Source: FEN-1279 sp964400285 (GTDB lineage: Bacteria; Bacteroidota; Ignavibacteria; Tepidaquicellales; Tepidaquicellaceae). From it: a stretch of DNA of 64,000 bases. The first letter of the stretch is position 1, and every line of letters starts with the position of its first letter. The translations under genes were made by a program, and so were the position numbers. Below are positions 6,647 to 14,096 of the stretch, in pieces. Where the stretch lies: positions 124,001 through 188,000 of the forward strand of contig CAYNTK010000004.1 of assembly GCA_964400285.1 (NCBI GenBank), read 5' to 3'. The notes below the pieces were generated by a model, which had not been told where the DNA came from, did no database searches, and saw nothing but the letters and a program-made list of their open reading frames with translations.

Positions 6647-8404
6647 ATGTATGAAACTAAAATAAATATTGACTCAAACATAATTGTAATTAAGAATAGT
6701 CTTAAAAAAATTATCGAATCTTTTTATCCAAAAATCAACAAACTTGATAAAGAGAATATTAATTATCTAATCGAAAAACTACAAAACAATAATATTAATT
6801 TTGTTGTTGTAGGCCAATTTAAAAGAGGAAAATCGACATTTATTAATAGTATTTTAGGTGAAGAGGTTCTTCCAACTGCTGTCTTGCCTTTAACTTCAAT
6901 TATTACAATTGTAAAATTCAACCCTGAAAAAAAAGCAATAGTAAGTTTCTTGGATGGAAAAGAGAAAAATATCGAAATCTATGAATTAACAAATTATATT
7001 TCGGAAATAGAGAATCCCGAAAATATTAAGAATGTAAAATACGTTGAGGTTGGTTATCCTAATTATCTTTTAAAAAAAGGGATAACCTTTATTGATACTC
7101 CAGGAATCGGCTCATTGCATAAAAATAATACTACCGTTACTTATGAATACATCCCTAAAATTGATGCAGCAATATTCATTACCTCTCCCGATCCCGTTTT
7201 ATCGGAATATGAAATAAATTTTCTCGATGATATTTTTAATATAACTGAAAAGGTTTTCTTTGTCTTAAATAAAATTGATTATTTAAATGAAGAGGAACTT
7301 AAAGAAGTAAAAAAATATACCAATAATATTATTAAGTCTAAATATAATAAGTTTAATTTTCATCTTTTTCCCGTTTCATCTAAAAGAGCATTATTTTTAC
7401 GGCAACAGAGTAACATAGAAGAGTTAAATAAAACAGGAATTCTTGAATTTGAGAATCACATTATCGAATATTTCGAAACTGAGAAAATGAATATTCTTTT
7501 GCAATCAGTTAAAAGACAATTTTATAATATTGTTAATAAAATTGAAATTGGTATTAATCTTGAAATTAAATTATTATCTTATTCTCTAAAAGATTTAGAG
7601 GAAAAACAAAATATACTTGATAATAACCTAAAGGTAGTTTTAGATGAAGAGCAAAATTTGTATAATTCTATAAAAAATGATTTAGTTAAATTAAAAAATC
7701 AAATAAAAGATAATATTAGTCAGAATATAAATGATATTACTAAAGATATTAAATCTTCGATTGTAAATTTTCAATCCGATAATATTAGTTTAAATAAAAA
7801 TATATATAATAAATTAATTGATGAAAAATTTACTAATATAATAACTACCAAACTTGAAGATTTAAGGATTTCTATAGGGAAGAAATTAAAACAAGAAGTA
7901 AGTAATATTAAAGATAAATATATCTCCGATTTTAATAAACTTATTGATAGTATTTACAATATAGTTTCTAATTTATTTGATTTTAAATTTAATAAGATTG
8001 CAATAGATTATGAAGTTGAGTTTCCAAATGTTTTCAATTATATAACCTATGAATTTAAATTAATGTTCGAAATTGATAAATCTTTTTGGGCAAAGTTCTT
8101 ATCTAAAAAGTTTCACAATAAAGTTATTACAATTAAATATTTAAATAGGGTCGAATATACATTGAATTATAATTTATCATATATTTTCGATAGTATTGAT
8201 AGAAGAATGGATAGATTTCATCGTGAGTTTACAGTGAAATTAAGCTCTGATGTTCAGGATAGAATAGAAAAAATCAAAAGTATTATTTCTTCCGTTCACT
8301 CTCTAAAGCATTCGGAAAAATCAAAGTATGATGATCGAATTGAAAGATTAAATTCCGAACTTGCAGAAATTCAGAATATTAAAGATGAATTGAATAACGT
8401 ATGA
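6647..8404 (+). CDS. dynamin-like GTPase, fluoride-riboswitch controlled
   Basis: A 585-residue large GTPase. The G1 loop is G56-QFKRGKST, switch I Thr lies near residue 83 ('LPLTS'), G3 is D150-TPG and G4 is N208-KID. This is the bacterial dynamin-like/Dynamin_N pattern, seen in membrane-remodelling or membrane-protecting proteins. After the G domain (to about residue 280) the protein is helical and coiled-coil-like, with a moderately hydrophobic stretch near residues 440-470. I place the start at ATG 6647. A longer frame beginning at TTG 6629 would lie inside the riboswitch hairpin. It is the first gene of a four-gene operon ending in enolase. Its cellular role is unknown; membrane repair or resistance under fluoride stress is inference. 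Confidence 0.88.
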   Translation: MYETKINIDSNIIVIKNSLKKIIESFYPKINKLDKENINYLIEKLQNNNINFVVVGQFKRGKSTFINSILGEEVLPTAVLPLTSIITIVKFNPEKKAIVSFLDGKEKNIEIYELTNYISEIENPENIKNVKYVEVGYPNYLLKKGITFIDTPGIGSLHKNNTTVTYEYIPKIDAAIFITSPDPVLSEYEINFLDDIFNITEKVFFVLNKIDYLNEEELKEVKKYTNNIIKSKYNKFNFHLFPVSSKRALFLRQQSNIEELNKTGILEFENHIIEYFETEKMNILLQSVKRQFYNIVNKIEIGINLEIKLLSYSLKDLEEKQNILDNNLKVVLDEEQNLYNSIKNDLVKLKNQIKDNISQNINDITKDIKSSIVNFQSDNISLNKNIYNKLIDEKFTNIITTKLEDLRISIGKKLKQEVSNIKDKYISDFNKLIDSIYNIVSNLFDFKFNKIAIDYEVEFPNVFNYITYEFKLMFEIDKSFWAKFLSKKFHNKVITIKYLNRVEYTLNYNLSYIFDSIDRRMDRFHREFTVKLSSDVQDRIEKIKSIISSVHSLKHSEKSKYDDRIERLNSELAEIQNIKDELNNV

Positions 8405-8796
8405 ATAAACTACCTGATCAACATAAAAGGTCAATTTCATCTACAATACATTTATTGGAGAAAAGTGTAGATGATATGATTTATATTCTTAATAATAGAA
8501 TCAACGAAGCAACTTATGAAATTTCGGAAGAAATTGACGATAAAACAAAAACTGAGATATTAATCAAATTAAAAAATTTAAAAAGTTTCATATTTGATTT
8601 TGTAGAAAAATATTCATTAAACAAAAAAAGTATGAATCAGTCAAAAATTCTAAACACAAAATGTGCTTTATGGAAAATTCATCTCGATGAAATACTTTCA
8701 AATGCATTAGTAAAAAGATATGGAAAGTTTGAAATCGAAAAAAAAGAATACGATGAAGATTTATGGTTCTTAATTAAATATATTGAATCAATTTAA
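8401..8796 (+). CDS. hypothetical protein, fluoride operon (131 aa)
   Basis: A 131-residue, largely alpha-helical and charged protein. Its ATG overlaps the GTPase stop (ATGA), so the two are translationally coupled. There is no signal peptide or membrane span. A Lys/Glu-rich central region ('ISEEIDDKTKTEILIKLKNLK', here in part) could form a coiled coil. A WFLIKY patch lies near the C-terminus. I do not recognise a family. Tight coupling suggests it binds or regulates the GTPase, as many bacterial dynamin-like proteins occur in pairs, although this one lacks a GTPase domain of its own. Confidence 0.75.
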   Translation: MNKLPDQHKRSISSTIHLLEKSVDDMIYILNNRINEATYEISEEIDDKTKTEILIKLKNLKSFIFDFVEKYSLNKKSMNQSKILNTKCALWKIHLDEILSNALVKRYGKFEIEKKEYDEDLWFLIKYIESI

Positions 8797-8815
8797 AAAA
8801 TTAGGGAAATTATAT

Positions 8816-9091
8816 ATGGTTCCTCAAATAAGAGTTAAATATAGAAAAAAATACGGGCTCAGATTTACGGTCGAGCATTTTGCAGGAAGGCAATACAGAT
8901 GTTTGCATTGCAATGAAACTTTTTTATCTGAAAATGAATTATTAAGACATTTGCAAAGAATTCAATTGTTTGATACGGAAATTAAAAATGTTAAACTCCC
9001 TAAGCCAGGTGATTCCGTTAAAACTACTTTGCTCTATACAGAAGATATAAAAGATGATTTAAGACAAAAATTAATAAAAACTAAATTTTAA
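8816..9091 (+). CDS. small zinc-finger-like protein, fluoride operon (91 aa)
   Basis: A 91-residue basic protein. I choose ATG 8816-8818, preceded by AGGGAA about 9 nt upstream, over a TTG at 8783 that overlaps the preceding gene. The middle contains 'YRCLHCNETFLSENELLRHL', a Cys-x2-Cys pair followed by a leucine-rich helix and a His spaced like the first half of a C2H2 zinc finger. A second zinc-ligand His is not obvious. The N-terminus is Lys/Arg-rich ('RVKYRKKYGLR'), suggesting nucleic acid or acidic-surface binding. It sits 12 nt upstream of enolase. No family is recognised. Confidence 0.7.
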   Translation: MVPQIRVKYRKKYGLRFTVEHFAGRQYRCLHCNETFLSENELLRHLQRIQLFDTEIKNVKLPKPGDSVKTTLLYTEDIKDDLRQKLIKTKF

Positions 9092-9103
9092 GGGAAAATA
9101 ATT

Positions 9104-10387
9104 ATGAAAATAAAAAATATAGAAGCTCTCGAAGTACTGGATTCAAGAGGAAATCCAACGGTCGAAGTCGAAATGACGCTTGATAATGGAATTACTGTAA
9201 ATGCTCTTGTTCCGTCAGGGGCATCGACAGGCGAAAAAGAAGCAATGGAATTGCGGGATGGCGACAAAAAAAGATATAACGGGAAAGGTGTGTTAAAAGC
9301 AGTAGAGAATGTAAATAAAAAAATTGCTCCTGAAATAATCGGAATGACTGTTACCGAGCAAAAAGAAATCGATGCTAAAATGATTGAACTCGATGGAACA
9401 CCTAATAAGTCAAAATTTGGAGCAAATGCAATTCTTGGCATTTCTATTGCTGCTGCAAAAGCGGCTTCTGCATTTTTAAATGTACCTCTGTTTCAATATT
9501 TAGGAGGAATGAATGCAAACCTTCTTCCAGTACCTTGTATGAATATTATAAATGGAGGTAAACATTCGGACAACAATGTTGATTTTCAGGAATTTATGAT
9601 TGCGCCTCATAATGCTCCTAACTTTGCTGAATCTATCAGAATGGGAATCGAAACATTCCATACACTTAAAAACATTTTGAACAAAAAAGGCTACAATACT
9701 GGAATAGGTGATGAAGGTGGTTTTGCTCCAAATTTAAAATCGAATGAAGAAGCTATGGAAGTTATTATGGAAGCAATAGTTCAGGCGGGATATAAACCGG
9801 GAAAAGATATTTCAATTTGCCTCGACCCTGCTGCGAGTGAAATGTGGGAAAATGGATTTTATGTAAATTTTAAATCCGATAAAGCAAAAAGAACTTCCGA
9901 AGATATGGTTAAACATTGGTCGGACTGGGTTAATCGATATCCCATAATCTTACTCGAAGATGGTATGGCAGAAAACGATTGGGATGGCTGGAAATTATTG
10001 ACTGATGAACTTGGGAAAAAAGTTGAACTTGTTGGCGATGATATTTTCTGTACTAATCCAAAAATTTTGGCTGAAGGAATAGAAAAAGGAATTGCAAATT
10101 CGATATTGATTAAATTAAATCAAATCGGTACGGTTACCGAAACACTCGATACAATAGAACTTGCTAAAAAAAATAATTACAATTGTTTCATCTCTCATCG
10201 CTCCGGTGAAACTGAAGATACGACTATTGCTGATTTAACTGTAGCAGTCGGAGCAGGTCATTTAAAAACAGGTTCCGGGTGCAGAAGTGAGCGAATAGCA
10301 AAATTCAATCGTTTATTAAAAATAGAAAAAATCCTTGGAGCTGAAGCGTTATTTGCAGGAAAAAAAGCTTTTAAAACATTTAATTAA
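9104..10387 (+). CDS. eno: enolase
   Basis: A full-length 427-residue phosphopyruvate hydratase (2-phosphoglycerate to phosphoenolpyruvate). Features in order are the N-terminal 'EVLDSRGNPTVEVE' and substrate-loop 'SGASTGEKEA', the 'GDEGGFAPNL' region, Mg ligands in 'LEDGMAEND' and 'VGDDIFCTN', and the signature 'LIKLNQIGTVTET' with 'SHRSGETED' at the active site. A ribosome-binding site AAGGG lies upstream. Enolase is potently inhibited by fluoride together with phosphate, and enolase genes are among those known to follow fluoride riboswitches. Here it is the last gene of the operon behind the first riboswitch, so extra enolase may be made under fluoride stress. Whether it is the cell's only enolase is unknown. 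Confidence 0.97.
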   Translation: MKIKNIEALEVLDSRGNPTVEVEMTLDNGITVNALVPSGASTGEKEAMELRDGDKKRYNGKGVLKAVENVNKKIAPEIIGMTVTEQKEIDAKMIELDGTPNKSKFGANAILGISIAAAKAASAFLNVPLFQYLGGMNANLLPVPCMNIINGGKHSDNNVDFQEFMIAPHNAPNFAESIRMGIETFHTLKNILNKKGYNTGIGDEGGFAPNLKSNEEAMEVIMEAIVQAGYKPGKDISICLDPAASEMWENGFYVNFKSDKAKRTSEDMVKHWSDWVNRYPIILLEDGMAENDWDGWKLLTDELGKKVELVGDDIFCTNPKILAEGIEKGIANSILIKLNQIGTVTETLDTIELAKKNNYNCFISHRSGETEDTTIADLTVAVGAGHLKTGSGCRSERIAKFNRLLKIEKILGAEALFAGKKAFKTFN

Positions 10388-10424
10388 ATTTTTATGCTTT
10401 AATTTTTGTTGCTATTTTTAATAT

Positions 10425-10495
10425 GGTGATGGGGTTCGCCTTTAATCGCTTTCACAAGCTGATGACTCCTGTTTTTCAAAATAAAATTAAGGAGT
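10425..10495 (+). promoter_or_regulatory. fluoride riboswitch (crcB motif), translational platform
   Basis: A second aptamer reads GGTGATGGGGTTCGCC (10425-10440), a GCTT/AAGC hairpin (10448-10451 with 10456-10459), then TGATGACTCCTG. GGGGTT can pair with GACTCC using two G-U pairs. Downstream, ACTCCT (10465-10470) is complementary to AGGAGT (10490-10495), which holds the ribosome-binding site of the antiporter GTG start at 10502. There is no T run after the hairpin, so control is probably translational. The element begins 37 nt after the enolase stop and could act on read-through or on a separate transcript. Both riboswitches share TATTTTTAA a few bases upstream (6550-6558 and 10413-10421). 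Confidence 0.93.
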
Positions 10496-10501
10496 AAATT
10501 T

Positions 10502-11656
10502 GTGAATGCGGATATAATTCCTCTTGTAATAGCTACTACTGTTTTAATATCAAGTCTTATATCTTTACGAATAGGTATTTCAGTCGCTATTGTTGAAATT
10601 ATTCTCGGTGCTTTAATTGGAAATTTGGGAATAAAAACTGAAGAATGGATGCTCTATTTATCCAATTTCGGTGGAATAATTTTAACCTATCTTGCAGGTA
10701 CAGAAATTGATACCAAACTTTTCAAAGAAAAATTCAAAAAAAGTTTTCTCATCGGTATTCTTTCATTTTTAGCTCCCTTTGTTGGAGTAATTTTATATAC
10801 TTATTATGTAGCGAATTGGGAATTCAATGCTTCACTCATAGCAGGAACAGCTCTTTCCACTACCTCGCTTGCTGTAGTATATTCTGTGCTTGTAGAATCA
10901 AATTTGTCGAAATCCAATATCGGGAAAATTATAATGGCTTCAACATTCGTAACCGATATGGGAACAGCTCTTGCATTAAATATAATGTTTATTAAACCCT
11001 CACTTTTTACATTATTATTTCTTGTAATTTCAACTGTATTGATTTTATTTGTTTATCGTTTTTCGCTTTATCTTTTAAGAAATAAATTAATGTCAAATAA
11101 AGTAATTGAACCTGAAATTAAATTAATTTTTTTAGTCCTGATTATTTTTATATATTTTGCTCAGCTTGGAGAAGGTCATGCGGTTTTACCTGCTTTTATA
11201 CTTGGGCTTTTAATGTCAAAGCATTTTAAAGAAGAACGCAAAACGATAGCTATTAGAAACAAATTAAGAACTGTTGCTTATGCTATGGTTACACCTATAT
11301 TTTTTATTGTTGGTGGAATGAAAATTTCTATTTCTTTGATTCTAACTGCAGTAGGTATATTTCTAATACTTTTTATTGTGAAAATTTTTATGAAATTTAT
11401 TGGTGTTTATTTCATTGCTAAAAAATATATTCCTAAAAATAGTATTTATACAACATTATTAATGAGTACAGGATTAACCTTTGGTACAATTTCGAGTTTG
11501 TTTGGGTTACAGGCAGGTTATATAAATCAAGTCCAATACTCTATTCTTGTTGGTGTTGTTGTTGCAAGTGCAGTTATTCCAACATTTGTTGCACAAAAAT
11601 GGTTTATGCCTTTACACGAAGAAGATGTAGTTGAAGAATTTAATGGTGATAATTAG
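10502..11656 (+). CDS. CPA2-type cation:proton antiporter, fluoride-riboswitch controlled
   Basis: A 384-residue inner-membrane protein with about twelve hydrophobic spans and no soluble regulatory (TrkA-N/RCK) domain. The Na+/H+ exchanger-family core shows in 'LAGTEIDTKLFK', 'AGTALSTTSLAVVYSVL' and 'STFVTDMGTALALN'. The last carries the single Asp expected in the ion site, where Kef-type proteins often have Asp-Asp or Asn-Asp. The start is GTG 10502, with AGGAG 7 nt upstream inside the riboswitch hairpin. Na+/H+ antiporter genes are known to follow fluoride riboswitches. With no CrcB/Fluc or CLC-F gene in view, this protein may expel fluoride or restore pH after HF entry. Substrate is unproven. 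Confidence 0.88.
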   Translation: MNADIIPLVIATTVLISSLISLRIGISVAIVEIILGALIGNLGIKTEEWMLYLSNFGGIILTYLAGTEIDTKLFKEKFKKSFLIGILSFLAPFVGVILYTYYVANWEFNASLIAGTALSTTSLAVVYSVLVESNLSKSNIGKIIMASTFVTDMGTALALNIMFIKPSLFTLLFLVISTVLILFVYRFSLYLLRNKLMSNKVIEPEIKLIFLVLIIFIYFAQLGEGHAVLPAFILGLLMSKHFKEERKTIAIRNKLRTVAYAMVTPIFFIVGGMKISISLILTAVGIFLILFIVKIFMKFIGVYFIAKKYIPKNSIYTTLLMSTGLTFGTISSLFGLQAGYINQVQYSILVGVVVASAVIPTFVAQKWFMPLHEEDVVEEFNGDN

Positions 11657-11730
11657 GGTATAATTTAACAAAAAATTTTATATATATAATAGGGTTGTTT
11701 TTAAATTAGCTTTCTATAAAAATAGAATAA

Positions 11731-11895
11731 AAAATAGGTTTCATTACGATTTATAAATTTGCTACGGGAAGTATGTTCAGAAAAATGTCAATGTATCTTG
11801 AAAATAAAATTGATAATATTACTTTAGAATTAGAATCATAGAATGGAATTTTGAGCGAAGCGAATATTTCCGAACTGTTAAAATTTGCCGATTAA
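11731..11895 (+). pseudogene. possible gene remnant with internal stop
   Basis: A frame with protein-like composition runs from 11731 to TAA at 11893-11895 but is broken by TAG at 11839-11841. Readable parts are 'FATGSMFRKMSMYLENKIDNITLELES' (abridged: FATGSMFRKM, then NITLELES) and 'NGILSEANISELLKFAD'. It has no ribosome-binding site and no recognised family. It may be the tail of a decayed gene, or chance. Confidence 0.3.
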
Positions 11896-11910
11896 ATTTA
11901 CTAATAAAAA

Positions 11911-11945
11911 AAACTTGTTCCCTCAAAATAAAAGGGAACAAGTTT
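11911..11945. terminator. bidirectional rho-independent terminator
   Basis: AAACTTGTTCCC (11911-11922) and GGGAACAAGTTT (11934-11945) form a perfect 12-bp stem with an 11-nt loop. There are A/T runs on both flanks. It serves the convergent antiporter (plus) and TPR (minus) genes. Confidence 0.88.
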
Positions 11946-11962
11946 TTAAATGAAAATATTTA

Positions 11963-12799
11963 TTATTTACAGAATTTTGTAATCAATTCATCTACGTCTT
12001 TTGAACCGAGTTCTTTGGCTTTCTTCCAGTCTTCACAAGCACCTTTAACGTCATCGGTATTGTATCTCAACGAACCTCTATTTACGTATGAATCCACATC
12101 ATCGGGTTTCAGTTCGATTGTCTTAGAATAGTCTGCAATAGCTAAATCATTTTTTTGCATATTACCATAAACAATCGCACGGTTGAAATAAGCTATAGCC
12201 ATATCTGGTTTTATTTCTATTGCCTTAGTATAATCTGCAATTGCATTTTCTTCCTGTTTCATATTTTTATATGCCTGACCACGACTGTTATACGCATCTG
12301 CGTTTTGTGGATTTATTTCAATAACCATATCGAAATCTGAGGCCGCCATCATATAATCTTTCAAAGCATAATACAATTTCCCCCTCATCAAAATTGCTTT
12401 TTCATCTTTTGGATTTGCTGAAATAATCTTATCATAATCACCAATCGCTTTTTCATAATCTTTTTGTTTCAAATAAATATTTACTCTGAAATTATAAACG
12501 TCGTTAAATTTTGGGTCTATCTCAACTACTTTATCAAAGTCCGTCAATGCATTTTCGAAACTTTGCAAACCATAATAGGATAATCCTCTATTATAGTACG
12601 CTTCTATATTTTTTGCATCAATTTCTATGGCTTTTGTAAAATCTGCAATTGCACCGTTAAAATCTTTTTCGGAATATTTTTTTACACCTGCATTGATGTA
12701 ACTTGTAACATTTTGTGTTGTATCGGGTGTTACCTGTGCAATAGAAAAATTTACCACGGTTAAGAACAAAATAACCGCTATTGTCAATAGTCTATACAT
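11963..12799 (-). CDS. exported TPR-repeat protein
   Basis: A 278-residue protein with an N-terminal signal peptide ('LTIAVILFLTVVNFSIAQ', cleavage near residue 21) and about six tetratricopeptide repeats filling most of the remainder. Typical units read 'KNIEAYYNRGLSYYG' and 'PQNADAYNSRGQAYK'. A shorter C-terminal unit contains 'GACEDWKKAKELGSKD'. TPR arrays bind protein partners, and this one would act in the periplasm. No partner is evident from the neighbours, and the gene appears monocistronic, ended by the bidirectional terminator at 11911-11945. Specific function is not recognised. Confidence 0.85.
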   Translation of the reverse strand: MYRLLTIAVILFLTVVNFSIAQVTPDTTQNVTSYINAGVKKYSEKDFNGAIADFTKAIEIDAKNIEAYYNRGLSYYGLQSFENALTDFDKVVEIDPKFNDVYNFRVNIYLKQKDYEKAIGDYDKIISANPKDEKAILMRGKLYYALKDYMMAASDFDMVIEINPQNADAYNSRGQAYKNMKQEENAIADYTKAIEIKPDMAIAYFNRAIVYGNMQKNDLAIADYSKTIELKPDDVDSYVNRGSLRYNTDDVKGACEDWKKAKELGSKDVDELITKFCK

Positions 12800-12908
12800 T
12801 ATAATAAAAATTAAATTTTAAAAAGTATTAATATATGTAAGTTTAACAACAAATTGTAGGCAAATGTTCCGAAGAATACCAAATTGCAAATTACTGAATT
12901 TGGAAAAT

Positions 12909-13529
12909 TTATTTTCCGTCTTCCAGGATTTTGAAATCCACATCCAAAATATCGTATTTTTCCCACCCATTATAATCAAAATGCCACCATTCCGTTGGTA
13001 AGCCTTCGAATCCATATTTTAACATAATATCTTCGAGAAATTTTCTATTTATTATTATTTGTGCTGGAAAATCCATATAATTTCGAGATGCTTTTTCGGT
13101 AAAATCATCATAAGGCGTGGGCATCGGAATTTCGTTTCCATATTTATCTACTAAAGTAAGGTCAACTGCTGCACCTCTATTATGCCTTGAACCTTTTTCG
13201 GGATTTGCCACGTATCTTTCATCAGGCATAATTTCCCAGAATTTTCTTTGAATGGATAAAGGCCTATATCCATCGAAAATTTTCAGACCTAAACCAAGGG
13301 CTTTTAATTCTTTCTGCACTTCAAGTATTTTTTGAGCGGGCTCTGAGCGTAGAAAAAACTTTGCTTCGTCATAGACTTGTTTTCCTGTAAAATTATTTGT
13401 CGTGGCATAGCGAATATCCAGCACTATAGTCGTATCGAGTTTCCAGACATTTACAATATCGTATTGTGCATAAGTAGCAGGGACAAAAGCAATAAAAAAT
13501 ATAAATGCAATTAAAAGTTTTTTAATCAT
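12909..13529 (-). CDS. D-Ala-D-Ala dipeptidase, VanX/DdpX family
   Basis: A 206-residue exported zinc peptidase with a signal peptide ending near 'PATYAQ'. The VanX catalytic set is complete: H116 ('SRHNRGAAVDL'), D123, E180 and H183 ('EWWHFD'), at almost the same numbering as VanX itself. R89 in 'FDGYRPLS' matches the conserved substrate-positioning Arg region. The family hydrolyses D-alanyl-D-alanine. Periplasmic members most likely recycle cell-wall dipeptide rather than confer vancomycin resistance, and no vanH/vanA genes are nearby. It is followed by a CoA-binding-protein gene upstream on the same strand with a 12-bp gap, so the two may share a transcript. Confidence 0.9.
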   Translation of the reverse strand: MIKKLLIAFIFFIAFVPATYAQYDIVNVWKLDTTIVLDIRYATTNNFTGKQVYDEAKFFLRSEPAQKILEVQKELKALGLGLKIFDGYRPLSIQRKFWEIMPDERYVANPEKGSRHNRGAAVDLTLVDKYGNEIPMPTPYDDFTEKASRNYMDFPAQIIINRKFLEDIMLKYGFEGLPTEWWHFDYNGWEKYDILDVDFKILEDGK

Positions 13530-13541
13530 AATATTTAATAT

Positions 13542-13994
13542 TTATTTTGGTAATCTGCCGAATAACTTTTTAAAGAATCTGTGAAATTTGTGAAAACCTG
13601 CAACTGGTTCGAGGAACATCAGTAAACATTGTTTGTAAATAACATTAATATTATTATTCTCGCAATATTCAATTGCTTCGCTGGTATCGGACATTTGCTG
13701 AATCCAGATATTTTTTATTTCTGAAGTATGTGCTTCTTTAACAATCCCAAGAGTTTTTTCTTTGTTTACCGAAATTATTAGTCCATCAGGTTTTTCGGGA
13801 AGTGATTTTATATCCGGATAACAAATTGCATTTTCATATTTATCGAGATTTGGATTAATCACATATACTTTATTGTTTCTTGTTCTTAATTCTGAATAAA
13901 TCGTGTTTCCGAATTTCTTATCGTTTCTCGAAACACCAATTATAGCAAATGTTTTTAGGGAAAGAAAATTTTGAATTTGATTTTGAGTTACCAT
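13542..13994 (-). CDS. CoA-binding domain protein
   Basis: A 150-residue Rossmann-like protein of the CoA_binding/YccU type. Conserved features are 'FAIIGVSRNDKKFGN' at the nucleotide loop, 'VYVINPN' as the second strand, 'KPDGLIISV', and 'IKNIWIQQMSDTSEA' near residue 105. The preferred start is ATG 13994. An upstream TTG at 14027 lies beside a palindromic repeat and is less likely. The C-terminus is basic ('FHKFHRFFKKLFGRLPK'). Proteins of this family bind CoA in structures but their physiological job is generally unassigned. Confidence 0.85.
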   Translation of the reverse strand: MVTQNQIQNFLSLKTFAIIGVSRNDKKFGNTIYSELRTRNNKVYVINPNLDKYENAICYPDIKSLPEKPDGLIISVNKEKTLGIVKEAHTSEIKNIWIQQMSDTSEAIEYCENNNINVIYKQCLLMFLEPVAGFHKFHRFFKKLFGRLPK

Positions 13995-14031
13995 AGATTC
14001 TTTTTTAGTATTAGAATGTGATTTCAATTTA

Positions 14032-14057
14032 CGTTCCCACGCTGGAGCGTGGGAACG
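14032..14057. repeat. REP-like palindrome
   Basis: CGTTCCCACGC-TGGA-GCGTGGGAACG is a perfect 11-bp stem with a 4-nt loop, upstream of the CoA-binding-protein gene. A degenerate half of a similar unit (ATTCCCAAGCTGGAGCTT) is at 43490-43507. This suggests a dispersed hairpin family. Confidence 0.7.
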
Positions 14058-14096
14058 AGTATTAAAATTTTAATCTTTATTTTTTAATTTATTAAA

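Larger units (their letters stand above)
11657..11962. other. intergenic region after the antiporter gene
   Basis: A 306-bp gap between two convergent genes. It contains a degraded-looking open frame (11731-11895) and a strong bidirectional terminator (11911-11945). Nothing else is recognised. Confidence 0.6.

Noticed and set aside
12909..13529. Vancomycin-resistance gene vanX
   Set aside because: Catalytic residues match, but there is a signal peptide and no vanH/vanA neighbours, so a periplasmic wall-recycling dipeptidase is more likely.
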